The notes under the pieces: generated by a model
The model's database searches: none
What the model was told of the DNA's origin: nothing
The model's input: only the letters and a program-made list of their open reading frames with translations
Program-made: the position numbers and the translations under genes
Shown here: piece by piece, positions 45,038-53,370 of the stretch
How the letters are laid out: each line of letters starts with the position of its first letter
How positions within the stretch are numbered: position 1 is the first letter of the stretch
Assembly: GCF_039535475.1 (NCBI RefSeq)
Contig: NZ_BAAAXG010000026.1
Span: 1,798,001-1,862,000, forward strand
Length of the DNA stretch: 64,000 nucleotides
Direction: 5' to 3'
Source: Streptomyces showdoensis
GTDB taxonomy: Bacteria; Actinomycetota; Actinomycetes; Streptomycetales; Streptomycetaceae

Positions 45038-45322
45038 TCAGACTTCGTCGACGTGGGTGCCGGTGAGAGGAGACGATCTGCTGGCGGTGAGCCAGGAGCG
45101 GGCGGGCTCTGCGGCGGTTTCGGTGTCGACGGTGAGGTGGAGCCGGGTGCCGCCGTCGAGGACGGGGTAGCTGCGCTGTTCCGTCCCGGCGAACGAGCGG
45201 CGGACCACCTCGGCGACCGCGCGGGCGGCTTCGGGGGTGGCGGCGACGATGCGGATCTCGGCCTGTCCGGCCGAGGGCGGGGTGATGGCGTCGGTGCGGT
45301 ACAAGGGGCGTGGTCCCTTCAC
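45038..45322 (-). CDS. Small hypothetical protein, family with a broken copy at 47.9 kb
   Basis: A 94-residue alpha/beta protein: PSAGQAEIRIVAATPEAARA, VAEVVRRSFAGTEQRSYPVL and TRLHLTVDTETAAEPARSWL. GTG 45322 is chosen because the conserved part begins soon after. A decayed paralogue is at 47779-48000. The function is unknown. Confidence 0.6.
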   Translation of the reverse strand: MKGPRPLYRTDAITPPSAGQAEIRIVAATPEAARAVAEVVRRSFAGTEQRSYPVLDGGTRLHLTVDTETAAEPARSWLTASRSSPLTGTHVDEV

Positions 45323-45410
45323 GGGTGAGCGAGAGGCCGGCGGGTGGGTTGTCCCGGATGTCGGGTGCCCCACCCGCGGCCTTCGGCCGGAGGAGTGGTC
45401 TCTGGAGCGG

Positions 45411-45620
45411 TCAGGGCCAGGTGCCCATGACCCTGCGGCGGGCGGCTTGCTCTGTCGGCGTCTGGGGGCTGTGACCGGGCGGTCGGAAGATGGCCGGGAA
45501 GGGGTCGCTGTAGTGGCGGGCGGCGATGCGTGCGTCGTGCTGGGCGTTGAGCCGGTGGACGAGGCGCGCGCCGAGCGTGATCAGCACGGCGACGGCCGCG
45601 AGTGCGATCAGGGTCTCCAT
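45411..45620 (-). CDS. Small membrane protein
   Basis: A 69-residue protein with one N-terminal helix (METLIALAAVAVLITLGARL) and a cytoplasmic tail ending RRRVMGTWP. It starts four bases after the DUF5994 stop on the same strand, so it is probably co-transcribed. No family name. Confidence 0.5.
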   Translation of the reverse strand: METLIALAAVAVLITLGARLVHRLNAQHDARIAARHYSDPFPAIFRPPGHSPQTPTEQAARRRVMGTWP

Positions 45621-45624
45621 GTCG

Positions 45625-46179
45625 TCACCACCGCGTGTTCTTCGGCAGCGGAATCATCCGCGCGCCGACGACCGGGTGCCGGAGGGGCGGCAGGGCGGCT
45701 CCTCCGTCCGTCTCCCAGACGTCCTCGCTGCTGCGGGCGTCGCGCATGCGGCGGCCGGTCGCTGCTTCGTCGGACATCAGGACACCGGCGGTGAGGACGC
45801 TGCCGGGGACGGCGGCGGCCGCCATGAGCCGAGTGGCCGCGGCGGGTTCGGTCTCGGGCGGTATCACCAGCAGGTCGACGCGGCCGACGGTGTAGGAGAG
45901 CAGGATCATCTTGTCGGGATCCTGTTCGGTGAACCAGCCGACGTGCACGGTGTGCCCGGCGACGGCGACCTTGTGCGGGACGACGGGCCAGCGGGTGGGG
46001 TTCACCGTCACCCGTGTGATGCGTCCGAAGCACTCTTCCAGCGCGTCGACCAGGGGCGGAAGCTCAGCGGCGAGGTCACGCGAGCGAGGCCACCAGGCGC
46101 CGTCCAGGAGACCGGCGAGTGTGGTCTTCGGCGTCAGCGACAGGCGCGCCGAATACGAGGGTGCGAGGGTGGCGGTCAT
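45625..46179 (-). CDS. DUF5994 protein, subfamily a, copy 2
   Basis: A 184-residue paralogue of 38289-38849: RLSLTPKTTLAGLLDGAWWP, RSRDLAAELPPLVDALEECF and HVGWFTEQDPDKMILLSYT. Similarity extends through the upstream DNA (AACGACGTCCGCGTG and CCCGGTACCT blocks). It lies downstream of the PP2C gene on the same strand. Confidence 0.82.
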   Translation of the reverse strand: MTATLAPSYSARLSLTPKTTLAGLLDGAWWPRSRDLAAELPPLVDALEECFGRITRVTVNPTRWPVVPHKVAVAGHTVHVGWFTEQDPDKMILLSYTVGRVDLLVIPPETEPAAATRLMAAAAVPGSVLTAGVLMSDEAATGRRMRDARSSEDVWETDGGAALPPLRHPVVGARMIPLPKNTRW

Positions 46180-46397
46180 GATCGCCAGACCCGTCTCCGG
46201 GCCGCCCTGCAGGGCGGCCCAGTGTCTTGATCGCCGGAAACGACGTCCGCGTGGGAGCGGGTGTTCGAGTTACTCCCGGTACCTTCAGCCTACTCCGCGC
46301 CGGGGGCGGACGAGTGGTGTCCGTCCGGCCGACTTCCCGGGCCGGGAGCATCCGCCCGGTCGGCGTCGGTGACCTCAGCTCGCGGCACGTCCCTCCG

Positions 46398-47603
46398 TCA
46401 CCCGCGCCACTCGACCAGGAGGAGCGTGGCGTCGTCCGAAGTGGCCTCGCCGCGTGCCCGCTTGAGGGTGTGGGACAGGTCCCGCGCCACCGCGTGTACC
46501 TCCCGGTCCGCCCTGTCCAGCTGATTCACCCAGTTGATCAGCTGGTCCTCGCCGAACTCCTCCTGCCCGCTCTCGTGTTCCTCGACCAGACCGTCGGTGA
46601 AGCATAGGATCCGGTCCCCGGGTTCGAGTGCCACCTCGCTGACCTGCGGCTGGTCTCCGCCGAAGCCGACGGGGAGGGTGGTGGGGCTGTCGAGGCGGCG
46701 TACGACGCGGTGGTGGCGGATCAGCATGGGGGCGGGGTGCCCGGCGTTGACCCACTGGAGGCGGCCGGTGCCGGTGTCGAGCCGCAGCATCTGGGCGGTG
46801 GCGAAGTGGTCGGGGGCGAACTGTTCGGCGACGGCCCGGTCCATGAAGAGGTAGATCTCGGAGAGTTCGACGCTGGTGCGGCGGGCGTGCCGGTACGCGC
46901 CGATGGTGACGGTCGCCATGGTCGCGGCGTCGAGGCCGTGGCCCATGGCGTCGATCATGGCGAGGTGGAGGACGTCGTCGTTCAGGGCGTAGTCGAAGCT
47001 GTCGCCGGCCACGTCGTAGGCGGGTTCCAGGACTCCGGCGACGGCGACGCGGGGCATCGTCATGGCCAGCGGCGGCAGGAGCGACCACTGGATCTCGGCG
47101 GCGACGCTCATCGGTTCGCCGCGGCGGGTGCGGAAGAAGAGGTCGGTGTAGCCGTTCTTGGTCCGGATGATGTCGGAGCCCAGGGCCGCCAGCCTGCGCA
47201 GGAGGCGGCGGGTGTCGTCGTCGACCGCGTCGAGGGTGACGGCCAGGACGCCGGCCTGGTCGCCGCCGTCGAGCAGCGGGACGTGGACCCGCACCCCCTC
47301 GACCACCGGTACCTCGACCGGACGCGAGGTGAGGAAGCAGCGACCGGCCGCCGAACCGTCGATGGGCACGGGATCGCCGTCCGCCAGTCCGTCCCCGGCC
47401 AGGGGGACCAGATTCCGCTGGCCGTAGTCCTGGAGCAGGATCCGCACCTCGCGGCCCCCGATCTGTACGATCGCGTCCGCGAGAGCCGGCCCCACCCGGT
47501 CGGGCGGCAGCGCGTGGGCGTGGTCCAGGAGCCCGCCCAGCAGCATCTCCCCGAAGCTCTCCGAGCGGTCGGGATCCCCGTCCTCGTACCGTCCGACGGT
47601 CAT
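46398..47603 (-). CDS. PP2C (SpoIIE-type) serine phosphatase
   Basis: A 401-residue protein. An N-terminal GAF-like region covers about residues 20-160. The phosphatase domain has WSLLPPLAMTMPRVAVAGVL, the metal-binding Asp in VAGDSFDYAL, MIDAMGHGLDAATMATVTIG, GHPAPMLIRH, CFTDGLVE and SDDATLLLVEW. Such proteins dephosphorylate STAS anti-sigma antagonists in stress networks; a STAS gene lies 2.1 kb away. A deleted remnant of the same gene is at 39.0 kb. Confidence 0.9.
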   Translation of the reverse strand: MTVGRYEDGDPDRSESFGEMLLGGLLDHAHALPPDRVGPALADAIVQIGGREVRILLQDYGQRNLVPLAGDGLADGDPVPIDGSAAGRCFLTSRPVEVPVVEGVRVHVPLLDGGDQAGVLAVTLDAVDDDTRRLLRRLAALGSDIIRTKNGYTDLFFRTRRGEPMSVAAEIQWSLLPPLAMTMPRVAVAGVLEPAYDVAGDSFDYALNDDVLHLAMIDAMGHGLDAATMATVTIGAYRHARRTSVELSEIYLFMDRAVAEQFAPDHFATAQMLRLDTGTGRLQWVNAGHPAPMLIRHHRVVRRLDSPTTLPVGFGGDQPQVSEVALEPGDRILCFTDGLVEEHESGQEEFGEDQLINWVNQLDRADREVHAVARDLSHTLKRARGEATSDDATLLLVEWRG

Positions 47604-47778
47604 CCGGGGCCTCCAGGCGAGCGGCGGGGCGACACTGTGGACCGGTGCCGACGGGCCGATCCGGCGGTATCGCGGTGCGGCTTCCAGGATGCTTCGCGGA
47701 GGCCGGGGCCGCCACGCGCGTCCGCCGACTCCGGCTGCCCGGTCAGGGTCCCTCGGCGTGGGGCCCGGTGCCCCGCTG

Positions 47779-48000
47779 GGGACGGCCGGTGGTCAGCCAG
47801 GACCGGCCCGGCGGTGCGGGTGGTGTCGACGGCGAGACGCAGGCGGGTGCCCTTGCCCGGGGCGGGTCAGCCGCACCGCTGACCGTCGGCGAGACGGTGG
47901 CGCAGGGTGTCGGCCACTCTGCGGGCGGCGTCCGTGGAGGCGGAGACGATCCTGACTTCGGCGTCCCCGGCGGCGACGGGGCTCCGGCGTCCGGCTCGTT
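47779..48000 (-). pseudogene. Broken paralogue of the 45038-45322 gene
   Basis: The minus strand reads GDAEVRIVSASTDAARRVAD, TLRHRLADGQRCG, an in-frame TGA, then GTRLRLAVDT. This aligns with AEIRIVAATPEAARAVAEVV through GTRLHLTVDT of the intact gene. No usable start codon remains. The surrounding 47604-48250 holds no other gene apart from the promoter block shared with the 39.37-kb gene. Confidence 0.55.
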
Positions 48001-48250
48001 GCGGTCCAGGACGTCACCGTCCTTCCCATCGGGGCCTGCCCGGGCGACCGAAGTGAGGCGGGTACGCCCCATACGTCCGCGGTACGTCCGAAGCCCGGGA
48101 GCCGATCGGTTCCCCGACGGAGAGCTGCGCGTCCGCGCGTCCTCCCGGAGTACGGTGAAAGTGCGGGGCCGTCGCCCCGCCCGCCGGCCCGGCGTCCGCC
48201 GTGGCACCGACCCGGGCGGAAGCGGCACACCCGTGGACGGGCGGACCACC

Positions 48251-48760
48251 ATGGCCGACGCGAACGTTTCCCCCCACCACGTCCCGGCGCCCCAGCGCCT
48301 CCTGCCGGACGAGATCCACCGGTCGGTCGGGCCGGGCACCGCGCTGCTCCGGATGGAGACGACGGGATCCCGGCAGAGCCTCCTCGACGGCGCGTGGTGG
48401 CCGCGCTCGCGTGACGTCGAGCGGGAGCTCCCGTCGCTGCTCACCGCCCTGACCGAGTACCTCGGGCCCGTCACCCGGGTCGGCCTGGACGCCTCCGCCT
48501 GGAACGGCATCCCGACCCGCCTGGTGGTCGACGGCCGGGTCGTGCACCTCGACTCCTTCCCCGTCGGCGACGACACCGTCCTGATCACCCGCGGCGACAA
48601 CGACCACTTCTCCCTGATGGTCGTCCCGCCGGACACACCACCGGAGGCCGCCCGCGCGGCCATGGCCCGCGCGGTCCACGCCGACAACATCACGCAGGCC
48701 ACCGAGCTCCTCGGTGCCACGCTTCCCCCGTCGGCGACCGAGCGGGGAGGAGCGGCATGA
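48251..48760 (+). CDS. DUF5994 protein, subfamily b, copy 2
   Basis: A 169-residue protein: RLLPDEIHRSVGPGTALLRM, DGAWWPRSRDVERELPSLL and VVHLDSFPVGDDTVLITRGD. It keeps a natural C-terminus (PPSATERGGAA), unlike the copy at 39372. The stop overlaps the next gene by 4 nt (ATGA). Confidence 0.83.
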   Translation: MADANVSPHHVPAPQRLLPDEIHRSVGPGTALLRMETTGSRQSLLDGAWWPRSRDVERELPSLLTALTEYLGPVTRVGLDASAWNGIPTRLVVDGRVVHLDSFPVGDDTVLITRGDNDHFSLMVVPPDTPPEAARAAMARAVHADNITQATELLGATLPPSATERGGAA

Positions 48761-49038
48761 TCCGGGCAGCGGACATCCGCGAGCGACGCAACCAGGACGT
48801 GGTGGACCCCGGCGACCACGGGATCGGCGAACTGGAATCCGTCTACGTCGACACCAGCACCGACGAACCGGCCATGGCCACGGTCCGCGCCGGCCTCCCC
48901 ACCCGGCAACGCCCGGTGTCCGTCCTCCTTGAGGGAGCGACGGCGGGGCCGGTGCGTGCGGGACGCCCGCGGCGGGAAACCACGGGGCACGTCGGTTCAG
49001 GACCGGTGCTCAGGGCGGCCCCCCGTCGGCCGGTATGA
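48757..49038 (+). CDS. PRC-barrel protein, C-terminus altered
   Basis: The first 65 residues (MIRAADIRERRNQDVVDPGD, HGIGELESVYVDTSTDEPAM) match streptomycete PRC-barrel proteins. After VSVLLEGATAGPV the sequence becomes Arg/Gly-rich and the usual acidic C-terminal half is absent, suggesting frameshift or truncation. It overlaps the DUF5994 gene by 4 nt. Confidence 0.6.
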   Translation: MIRAADIRERRNQDVVDPGDHGIGELESVYVDTSTDEPAMATVRAGLPTRQRPVSVLLEGATAGPVRAGRPRRETTGHVGSGPVLRAAPRRPV

Positions 49039-49242
49039 ATCGTCCGCGTTCGTCACGGCGCCGTCGGCGATTCATCAGATGGTGCGTACTCGTGTTCATC
49101 GGGCACCCACGCCGGACGGGTGTGGCTACGGTCGTTCGCGTCGTCCCACGGGGGCGGCATCGGTCGAGTGCCGCATGCGCCAGGACCGTCCCGGCCTTCA
49201 CGCCGGTGCGGAGCGCGCCCGAGCGGCTCCCAGGGAGTGGAC

Positions 49243-49782
49243 ATGGGTTCTGTCGGTCGTAGGACCGTCGCGGTGATGGCAGCCGCTCTGGCGTCGATGG
49301 GGGCGGGAAGCGGTGTCGCCGCGACCGCGACCCCCTCGTCGCCCGCGCCGTGCAGCGGCGCGGAATGCCCCAGCCTCAAGCCGGTCAGGCTCACGACCAG
49401 CCAGGCCACCTTGAACGTCACCCAGATGCAACTGGAGAACATCCACGCGATGGCTTCCGACGCCATCACCGGGGAGCCCGTCCGGGGAGCGAAGATCGTG
49501 TTCGCCACCGTCGGCGGCCGGACGCTGGGGGCCGCCTTCACCGACTACGACGGTGTGGCCTCGATCACCGCCCCGGAGAACCTGGGTCCCGGAACCCTTC
49601 AGGAGCTGCTCGGCGGCTACGAAGCCGCGCTCGTCGGCGACGGCGTGCACGCTCCCGTCGGGGCCCACGGGGCGATCACCGTCGGTACCGACCAGGGGCC
49701 CGGGGTGCCGGGCTCCCCGTGTTCGCTCTGCAGTGACCGTGGGCTCAAGCAGGACGTGGTCCCTGTCGACTGGAGCCGGTGA
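49243..49782 (+). CDS. Exported Ig-like protein ending in the start of an S74 chaperone motif
   Basis: A 179-residue protein with a signal peptide (RRTVAVMAAALASMGAGSGVAA). A beta-sandwich domain follows (TLNVTQMQLENIHAMASDAI, GEPVRGAKIVFATVGGRTLG, FTDYDGVASITAPENLG). The end SDRGLKQDVVPVDWSR resembles the first strand of the S74 intramolecular chaperone (SDxxLKxDV). The remainder of that domain is encoded by the next ORF, which starts three bases after the stop. Confidence 0.65.
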   Translation: MGSVGRRTVAVMAAALASMGAGSGVAATATPSSPAPCSGAECPSLKPVRLTTSQATLNVTQMQLENIHAMASDAITGEPVRGAKIVFATVGGRTLGAAFTDYDGVASITAPENLGPGTLQELLGGYEAALVGDGVHAPVGAHGAITVGTDQGPGVPGSPCSLCSDRGLKQDVVPVDWSR

Positions 49783-49784
49783 CG

Positions 49785-50174
49785 ATGCGGATCCGGATCC
49801 TCAGCAGGCGGCCCCGGGCGGCCGGCGACGCCTCTCCGGACCCTTCTGCGGCAGGTCCACGGGACAGCATCGTCGTGTCCCCGGTCGGCGCGGTCAACGG
49901 CTTCGCCGTCCTGGACGCCGTGGCCGCGCTGCCGGTCGGCACCTGGCGCTACCTCTGGGAGCCCGAGGGCGTCCGTCACCTCGGGCCGATGGCCCAGGAC
50001 TGGCACGCCGCATTCGGTTTCAACCCGGACGACACCAGGATCCCCGTCGTCGACGGCCTCGGCGTGTCCTTGGTCTGCATCCAGGCGCTCCAGCGCCACG
50101 TGGAGGATCTCAGGGCCGAAGTCGCCGTGCTGCGCGAGGCCGTGGCGGGCACTCCGTCCGGGGCGGGGCGATGA
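49785..50174 (+). CDS. S74-type (tail-fibre chaperone) domain protein
   Basis: A 129-residue protein with the S74 core: VNGFAVLDAVAALPVGTWRY, EPEGVRHLGPMAQDWHAAFG, DGLGVSLVCIQALQRHVEDL and a coiled-coil end. S74 domains trimerise phage tail spikes and cleave themselves off. Here the domain is separated from its SDRxLK opening, which is in the preceding ORF in a different frame. It is either a split gene or two subunits. The stop overlaps the next gene by 4 nt. Confidence 0.65.
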   Translation: MRIRILSRRPRAAGDASPDPSAAGPRDSIVVSPVGAVNGFAVLDAVAALPVGTWRYLWEPEGVRHLGPMAQDWHAAFGFNPDDTRIPVVDGLGVSLVCIQALQRHVEDLRAEVAVLREAVAGTPSGAGR

Positions 50175-50848
50175 CGGCGCAGGGTCTGTCGCCGGTGTCC
50201 ACGGATGCGATCTGGCGGCTCCCGGTGACGGTCTGCCGCATCACCGGGTTCCTGGGCGAGAGGACGGCCGGCCTCCTGTTGGAGCGTGCCATCGCCTCCA
50301 CCGGCGACCGGCTCAAGCCTTCCCTGGTCCGGGACCGGGAGCTGGCCCCTGACCTGCGCAGATCCCGGTCGTGCTCGGACTTTCAGGCACCCGAGCTACT
50401 GGCGGCCATCGACGACGTACGAGAGGCAGTCGAGCACGTTCTGGGAGTCGACTGCCGCCGCGCCGAGCCCAGTTACGGTCTCAACGTGCACAACGACGGT
50501 GACTTCTACGGGCCGCACCAGGACACCAGCGTCGCGTACTCCCCCCGCCGTCTGCTCACCTTCGTGTACTACCTGCACCGCACGCCCCGGCCGTTCGGGG
50601 GCGGCGAGCTGCGCGTCTTCGACGCCGCCCTGCCGCTGCACACCGAGACCACCGGGGAGTGGGAGGAACGTACCTGGCGGGACTGGGAGCCCGAGCACGA
50701 CAGCGTCGTCTTCTTCCTGCCCACCGCCTGGCACGAGGTGCGCCCGGTCGTATGCCCCGGAAAGCAGCACGAGGACAGCCGCTTCGCCGTCAACGGCTGG
50801 CTGTGCGCCCCCGACCCGACGCACCGCGGGGGCGACGAGTGCCGGTGA
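50171..50848 (+). CDS. 2-oxoglutarate/Fe(II)-dependent dioxygenase
   Basis: A 225-residue enzyme of the prolyl-hydroxylase type. The iron triad is HQD in GPHQDTSVAYS and the distal His in TAWHEVRPV; the 2-oxoglutarate Arg is in DSRFAVNGWL. FVYYLHRTPRPFGGGELRVF is the conserved jelly-roll core. It follows the S74-like gene with a 4-nt overlap and may modify that protein. This is inferred from position only. It ends 60 bp before the tRNA-Gly. Confidence 0.82.
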   Translation: MTAQGLSPVSTDAIWRLPVTVCRITGFLGERTAGLLLERAIASTGDRLKPSLVRDRELAPDLRRSRSCSDFQAPELLAAIDDVREAVEHVLGVDCRRAEPSYGLNVHNDGDFYGPHQDTSVAYSPRRLLTFVYYLHRTPRPFGGGELRVFDAALPLHTETTGEWEERTWRDWEPEHDSVVFFLPTAWHEVRPVVCPGKQHEDSRFAVNGWLCAPDPTHRGGDECR

Positions 50849-50871
50849 GCAGCGGCCCCGAGAACAACGAC

Positions 50872-50900
50872 GAAGCCCCAGGTCGCTGACCTGGGGCTTC
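50872..50900 (-). terminator. tRNA-Gly terminator hairpin
   Basis: A perfect 12-bp inverted repeat (50872-50883 and 50889-50900) lies directly 3' of the tRNA on the minus strand. It is in the opposite direction to the preceding oxygenase gene, which it may also end. Diverged copies accompany both tRNA remnants. Confidence 0.8.
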
Positions 50901-50907
50901 GTTCACG

Positions 50908-50978
50908 AGCGGATGACGGGAATCGAACCCGCGCTATAAGCTTGGGAAGCTCATGTTCTACCATTAAACTACATCCGC
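50908..50978 (-). tRNA. tRNA-Gly (anticodon CCC)
   Basis: A full 71-nt cloverleaf. The acceptor stem is GCGGATG/CATCCGC with discriminator U. The D-arm is GTTTAATGGTAGAAC. The anticodon arm TGAGC-TTCCCAA-GCTTA gives anticodon CCC. The T-arm is CGGGTTCGATTCCCG. CCA is not encoded. Its 3' half is repeated at 43413-43453 and 39985-40010, making it the likely integration target of the accessory region. Confidence 0.96.
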
Positions 50979-51143
50979 ATGGTCGCCCCGAAGATCGGTG
51001 CGGCATCGTTGCACACTGTACCCCATGCGCCACTCGAGGCGAAGCTCGCGCCCCTTCCGCCGCGCGGAGTGCCGCGTGGAGCGCTGTCCCGTTGATCCCC
51101 TAATGTGGCTGTCTCGTCCACCACTTGTCGGGGAAGGGACTTG

Positions 51144-51317
51144 ATGGGTTCGATGGAGCGCACCGTCGTCCGTTGTGCCGAGGGGCACGTTTTCAGCACC
51201 GCTTCGTTCCCGCTGCAGCATCTCGATGCGGGACGGATCGGGCCCGGGCGGCTCGTCCGGTGTCCGCGATGCGCGCGGCTGCGGCATGCGGTGCCCGTGG
51301 AGATCGGGCAGCGCTGA
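51144..51317 (+). CDS. Small zinc-ribbon-like protein
   Basis: A 57-residue protein with two cysteine pairs or singles (VVRCAEGHVFST and RCPRCARLRHAVP) in the pattern of a small zinc ribbon. GGGAAGGG precedes ATG 51144. It is conserved in streptomycetes near dcd. The function is unknown. Confidence 0.7.
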   Translation: MGSMERTVVRCAEGHVFSTASFPLQHLDAGRIGPGRLVRCPRCARLRHAVPVEIGQR

Positions 51318-51383
51318 CCTGTCCGGAGGGTGCGGGGTCTTCCCGATTGGGGGAGCTCCGCACCCTCTGCGTATCGTGGGAGC

Positions 51384-51959
51384 GTGCTTCTCTCAGACAA
51401 GGACATCCGGGCCGAGATCGACGCCGGACGGGTGCGCATCGACCCGTACGACGAATCCATGGTGCAGCCCTCGAGCATCGACGTGAGGCTTGACCGCTTC
51501 TTCCGGGTGTTCGAGAACCACCGCCACCCCCACATCGACCCCGCCATCGAGCAGCTGGACCTGACGCGCGAGGTGGAGCCGGAGGGGGACGAGGCGTTCA
51601 TCCTGCACCCCGGCGAGTTCGTGCTCGCGTCGACCTACGAGGTCATCACCCTGCCGGACGACATCGCCTCGCGCCTGGAGGGGAAGAGCTCCCTGGGACG
51701 GCTCGGGCTCGTCACGCACTCGACCGCCGGGTTCATCGACCCCGGCTTCTCGGGACACGTGACCCTGGAGCTGTCGAACCTGGCCACCCTGCCGATCAAG
51801 CTCTGGCCGGGGATGAAGATCGGGCAGCTGTGCATGTTCCGGCTGAGCTCGCCCGCCGAGTTCCCGTACGGCAGCGAGCGCTACGGCTCCCGGTACCAGG
51901 GCCAGCGGGGGCCGACGGCCTCCCGCTCCTACATGAACTTCCATCGGACCCAGGTGTGA
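51384..51959 (+). CDS. dcd: dCTP deaminase
   Basis: Deaminates dCTP to dUTP (or dUMP in bifunctional forms). It is 191 residues, the standard length. [20 protein letters not shown] starts the protein. The active site includes the [10 protein letters not shown] block, [19 protein letters not shown] with its Glu and Ser, and [15 protein letters not shown] 51384 is the start that gives the family N-terminus. Confidence 0.95.
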   Translation: MLLSDKDIRAEIDAGRVRIDPYDESMVQPSSIDVRLDRFFRVFENHRHPHIDPAIEQLDLTREVEPEGDEAFILHPGEFVLASTYEVITLPDDIASRLEGKSSLGRLGLVTHSTAGFIDPGFSGHVTLELSNLATLPIKLWPGMKIGQLCMFRLSSPAEFPYGSERYGSRYQGQRGPTASRSYMNFHRTQV

Positions 51960-51972
51960 GGCGGCCGCAGGC

Positions 51973-52470
51973 ATGAGTGAAGTACGCGAGAACCTGACGT
52001 ACGAGGGCTTCGGGACCGCCGTCCGCGAGCTCGCCCAGACCATCGCCGACGACGGCTACGAGCCCGACATCGTGCTCTCCATCGCCCGCGGCGGCGTCTT
52101 CGTCGCCGGCGGTCTGGCCTACGCCCTCGACTGCAAGAACATCCACCTCGTGAACGTGGAGTTCTACACCGGCGTCGGCACCACCCTGGAGATGCCGGTC
52201 ATGCTGGCCCCCGTGCCGGACGCGATCGACTTCAGCGACAAGAAGGTGCTCATCACCGACGACGTCGCCGACACGGGCAAGACGCTGAAGCTCGTCCACG
52301 ACTTCTGCGTCGACCACGTCGCCGAGGTCCGCTCCGCCGTCATCTACGAGAAGTCGCACTCCCTCGTGAAGTGCGAGTACGTGTGGAAGAAGACGGACGA
52401 GTGGATCAACTTCCCGTGGAGCGTCGAGCCGCCCGTCGTGAAGCGCGAGGGCCAGGTCCTCGACGCCTGA
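51973..52470 (+). CDS. Phosphoribosyltransferase
   Basis: A 165-residue type I PRTase with the PRPP loop VLITDDVADTGKT (near residue 95), SIARGGVFVAGGLAYAL and the hood YEKSHSLVKCEYVW. The best match is to the xanthine/hypoxanthine group. It lies just after dcd, consistent with nucleotide salvage. Confidence 0.88.
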   Translation: MSEVRENLTYEGFGTAVRELAQTIADDGYEPDIVLSIARGGVFVAGGLAYALDCKNIHLVNVEFYTGVGTTLEMPVMLAPVPDAIDFSDKKVLITDDVADTGKTLKLVHDFCVDHVAEVRSAVIYEKSHSLVKCEYVWKKTDEWINFPWSVEPPVVKREGQVLDA

Positions 52471-52484
52471 GCCCCCCTGGCATG

Positions 52485-52520
52485 GAGAAGGCCCCCACCG
52501 ATCGCGGCGGGGGCCTTCTC
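52485..52520. terminator. Bidirectional terminator
   Basis: 16-base arms (52485-52500 and 52505-52520) with one mismatch separate the phosphoribosyltransferase and the convergent Yip1 gene. Confidence 0.8.
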
Positions 52521-52524
52521 TCGT

Positions 52525-53370
52525 CTACAGCGTGCCGAGTTTGATCAGGCTCAGCAGTGCCACCAGCTGGATCGCCGACGCGCCCAGCGCCTTCGGCCAC
52601 GGGAGGTCGTGCGAGCGGCTCACCATCACCGTGAACAGCGCGCCGGTCGCCAGCCAGGTCGCCCAGCCGAGGACCTGCACCAGGCCGTTCTCGCCACCCA
52701 GGAAGGCCGCGAAGACCAGGCGGGGCGTGTCCGCGATCGACATGATCAGCATCGACAGGCCGACCGTCGGCTGCCAGGCCCCCTCGCCGCCCAGCTGGCG
52801 CGCGAGGGTGTGGGTCACCGATCCCAGGATCAGGCCACCGAGCACGAAGGCGAGGGCCGTGATCAGGGCGGCCGAGACCGTCGGGTCGACCGTCTCGTCG
52901 CCGGTCTTCTCGAAGCCGAAGATCGCGAGGAGTCCGTAGAGGAACGTGACGATCAGCGCCGGACCCCACACGGCGTGGTCCCGCATCTGCAGGAACGTGT
53001 CGGCCGGGCGGAGCACGATGCCGCTCAGGAGCTGCTTCCAGGGGAGCCGGGGGCCCGTCGGCACGGGCGCGGGTGCCGGCCCGCCCTGCGCGTACGGGTC
53101 GTCGACGCTGAACATCTGGGTGTGGCCCGGGTTGTTCGCCGCCGCGTACGGCTGCTGGTGCTGCTGCGGGTGCGCGTGCGGGTCGCCGAAGTACTCGGGC
53201 TCGCCGTACGCCTGCTGCTGCGGTGGGTACTGCTGCTGCGGGTACGGCGGCGGGGCCGCCTGGTACCCGTACGGAGCCTGCTGCGGGCGCTGAGGGCGCT
53301 GCGGTTGTTGCGGTTGCTGCGGGGGGCCACCGGCCCGGCCGCGTCCGTTCCTGAATCCAGCCACGTCCAT
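52525..53370 (-). CDS. Yip1-domain membrane protein
   Basis: A 281-residue protein. A Gln/Pro/Tyr-rich N-terminal tail of about 110 residues (PQQPQQPQRPQRPQQAPYGY and similar repeats) precedes a Yip1-like domain with five helices, for example WGPALIVTFLYGLLAIFGF and LVQVLGWATWLATGALFTVM. ATG 53370 gives MDVAGFRNGRGRAGG. The function in bacteria is unknown. Confidence 0.82.
   Translation of the reverse strand: MDVAGFRNGRGRAGGPPQQPQQPQRPQRPQQAPYGYQAAPPPYPQQQYPPQQQAYGEPEYFGDPHAHPQQHQQPYAAANNPGHTQMFSVDDPYAQGGPAPAPVPTGPRLPWKQLLSGIVLRPADTFLQMRDHAVWGPALIVTFLYGLLAIFGFEKTGDETVDPTVSAALITALAFVLGGLILGSVTHTLARQLGGEGAWQPTVGLSMLIMSIADTPRLVFAAFLGGENGLVQVLGWATWLATGALFTVMVSRSHDLPWPKALGASAIQLVALLSLIKLGTL

Noticed and set aside
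49010..49201. Minus-strand 63-codon ORF rich in arginine
   Set aside because: It has no family resemblance and no ribosome-binding site, and lies opposite weakly coding DNA.
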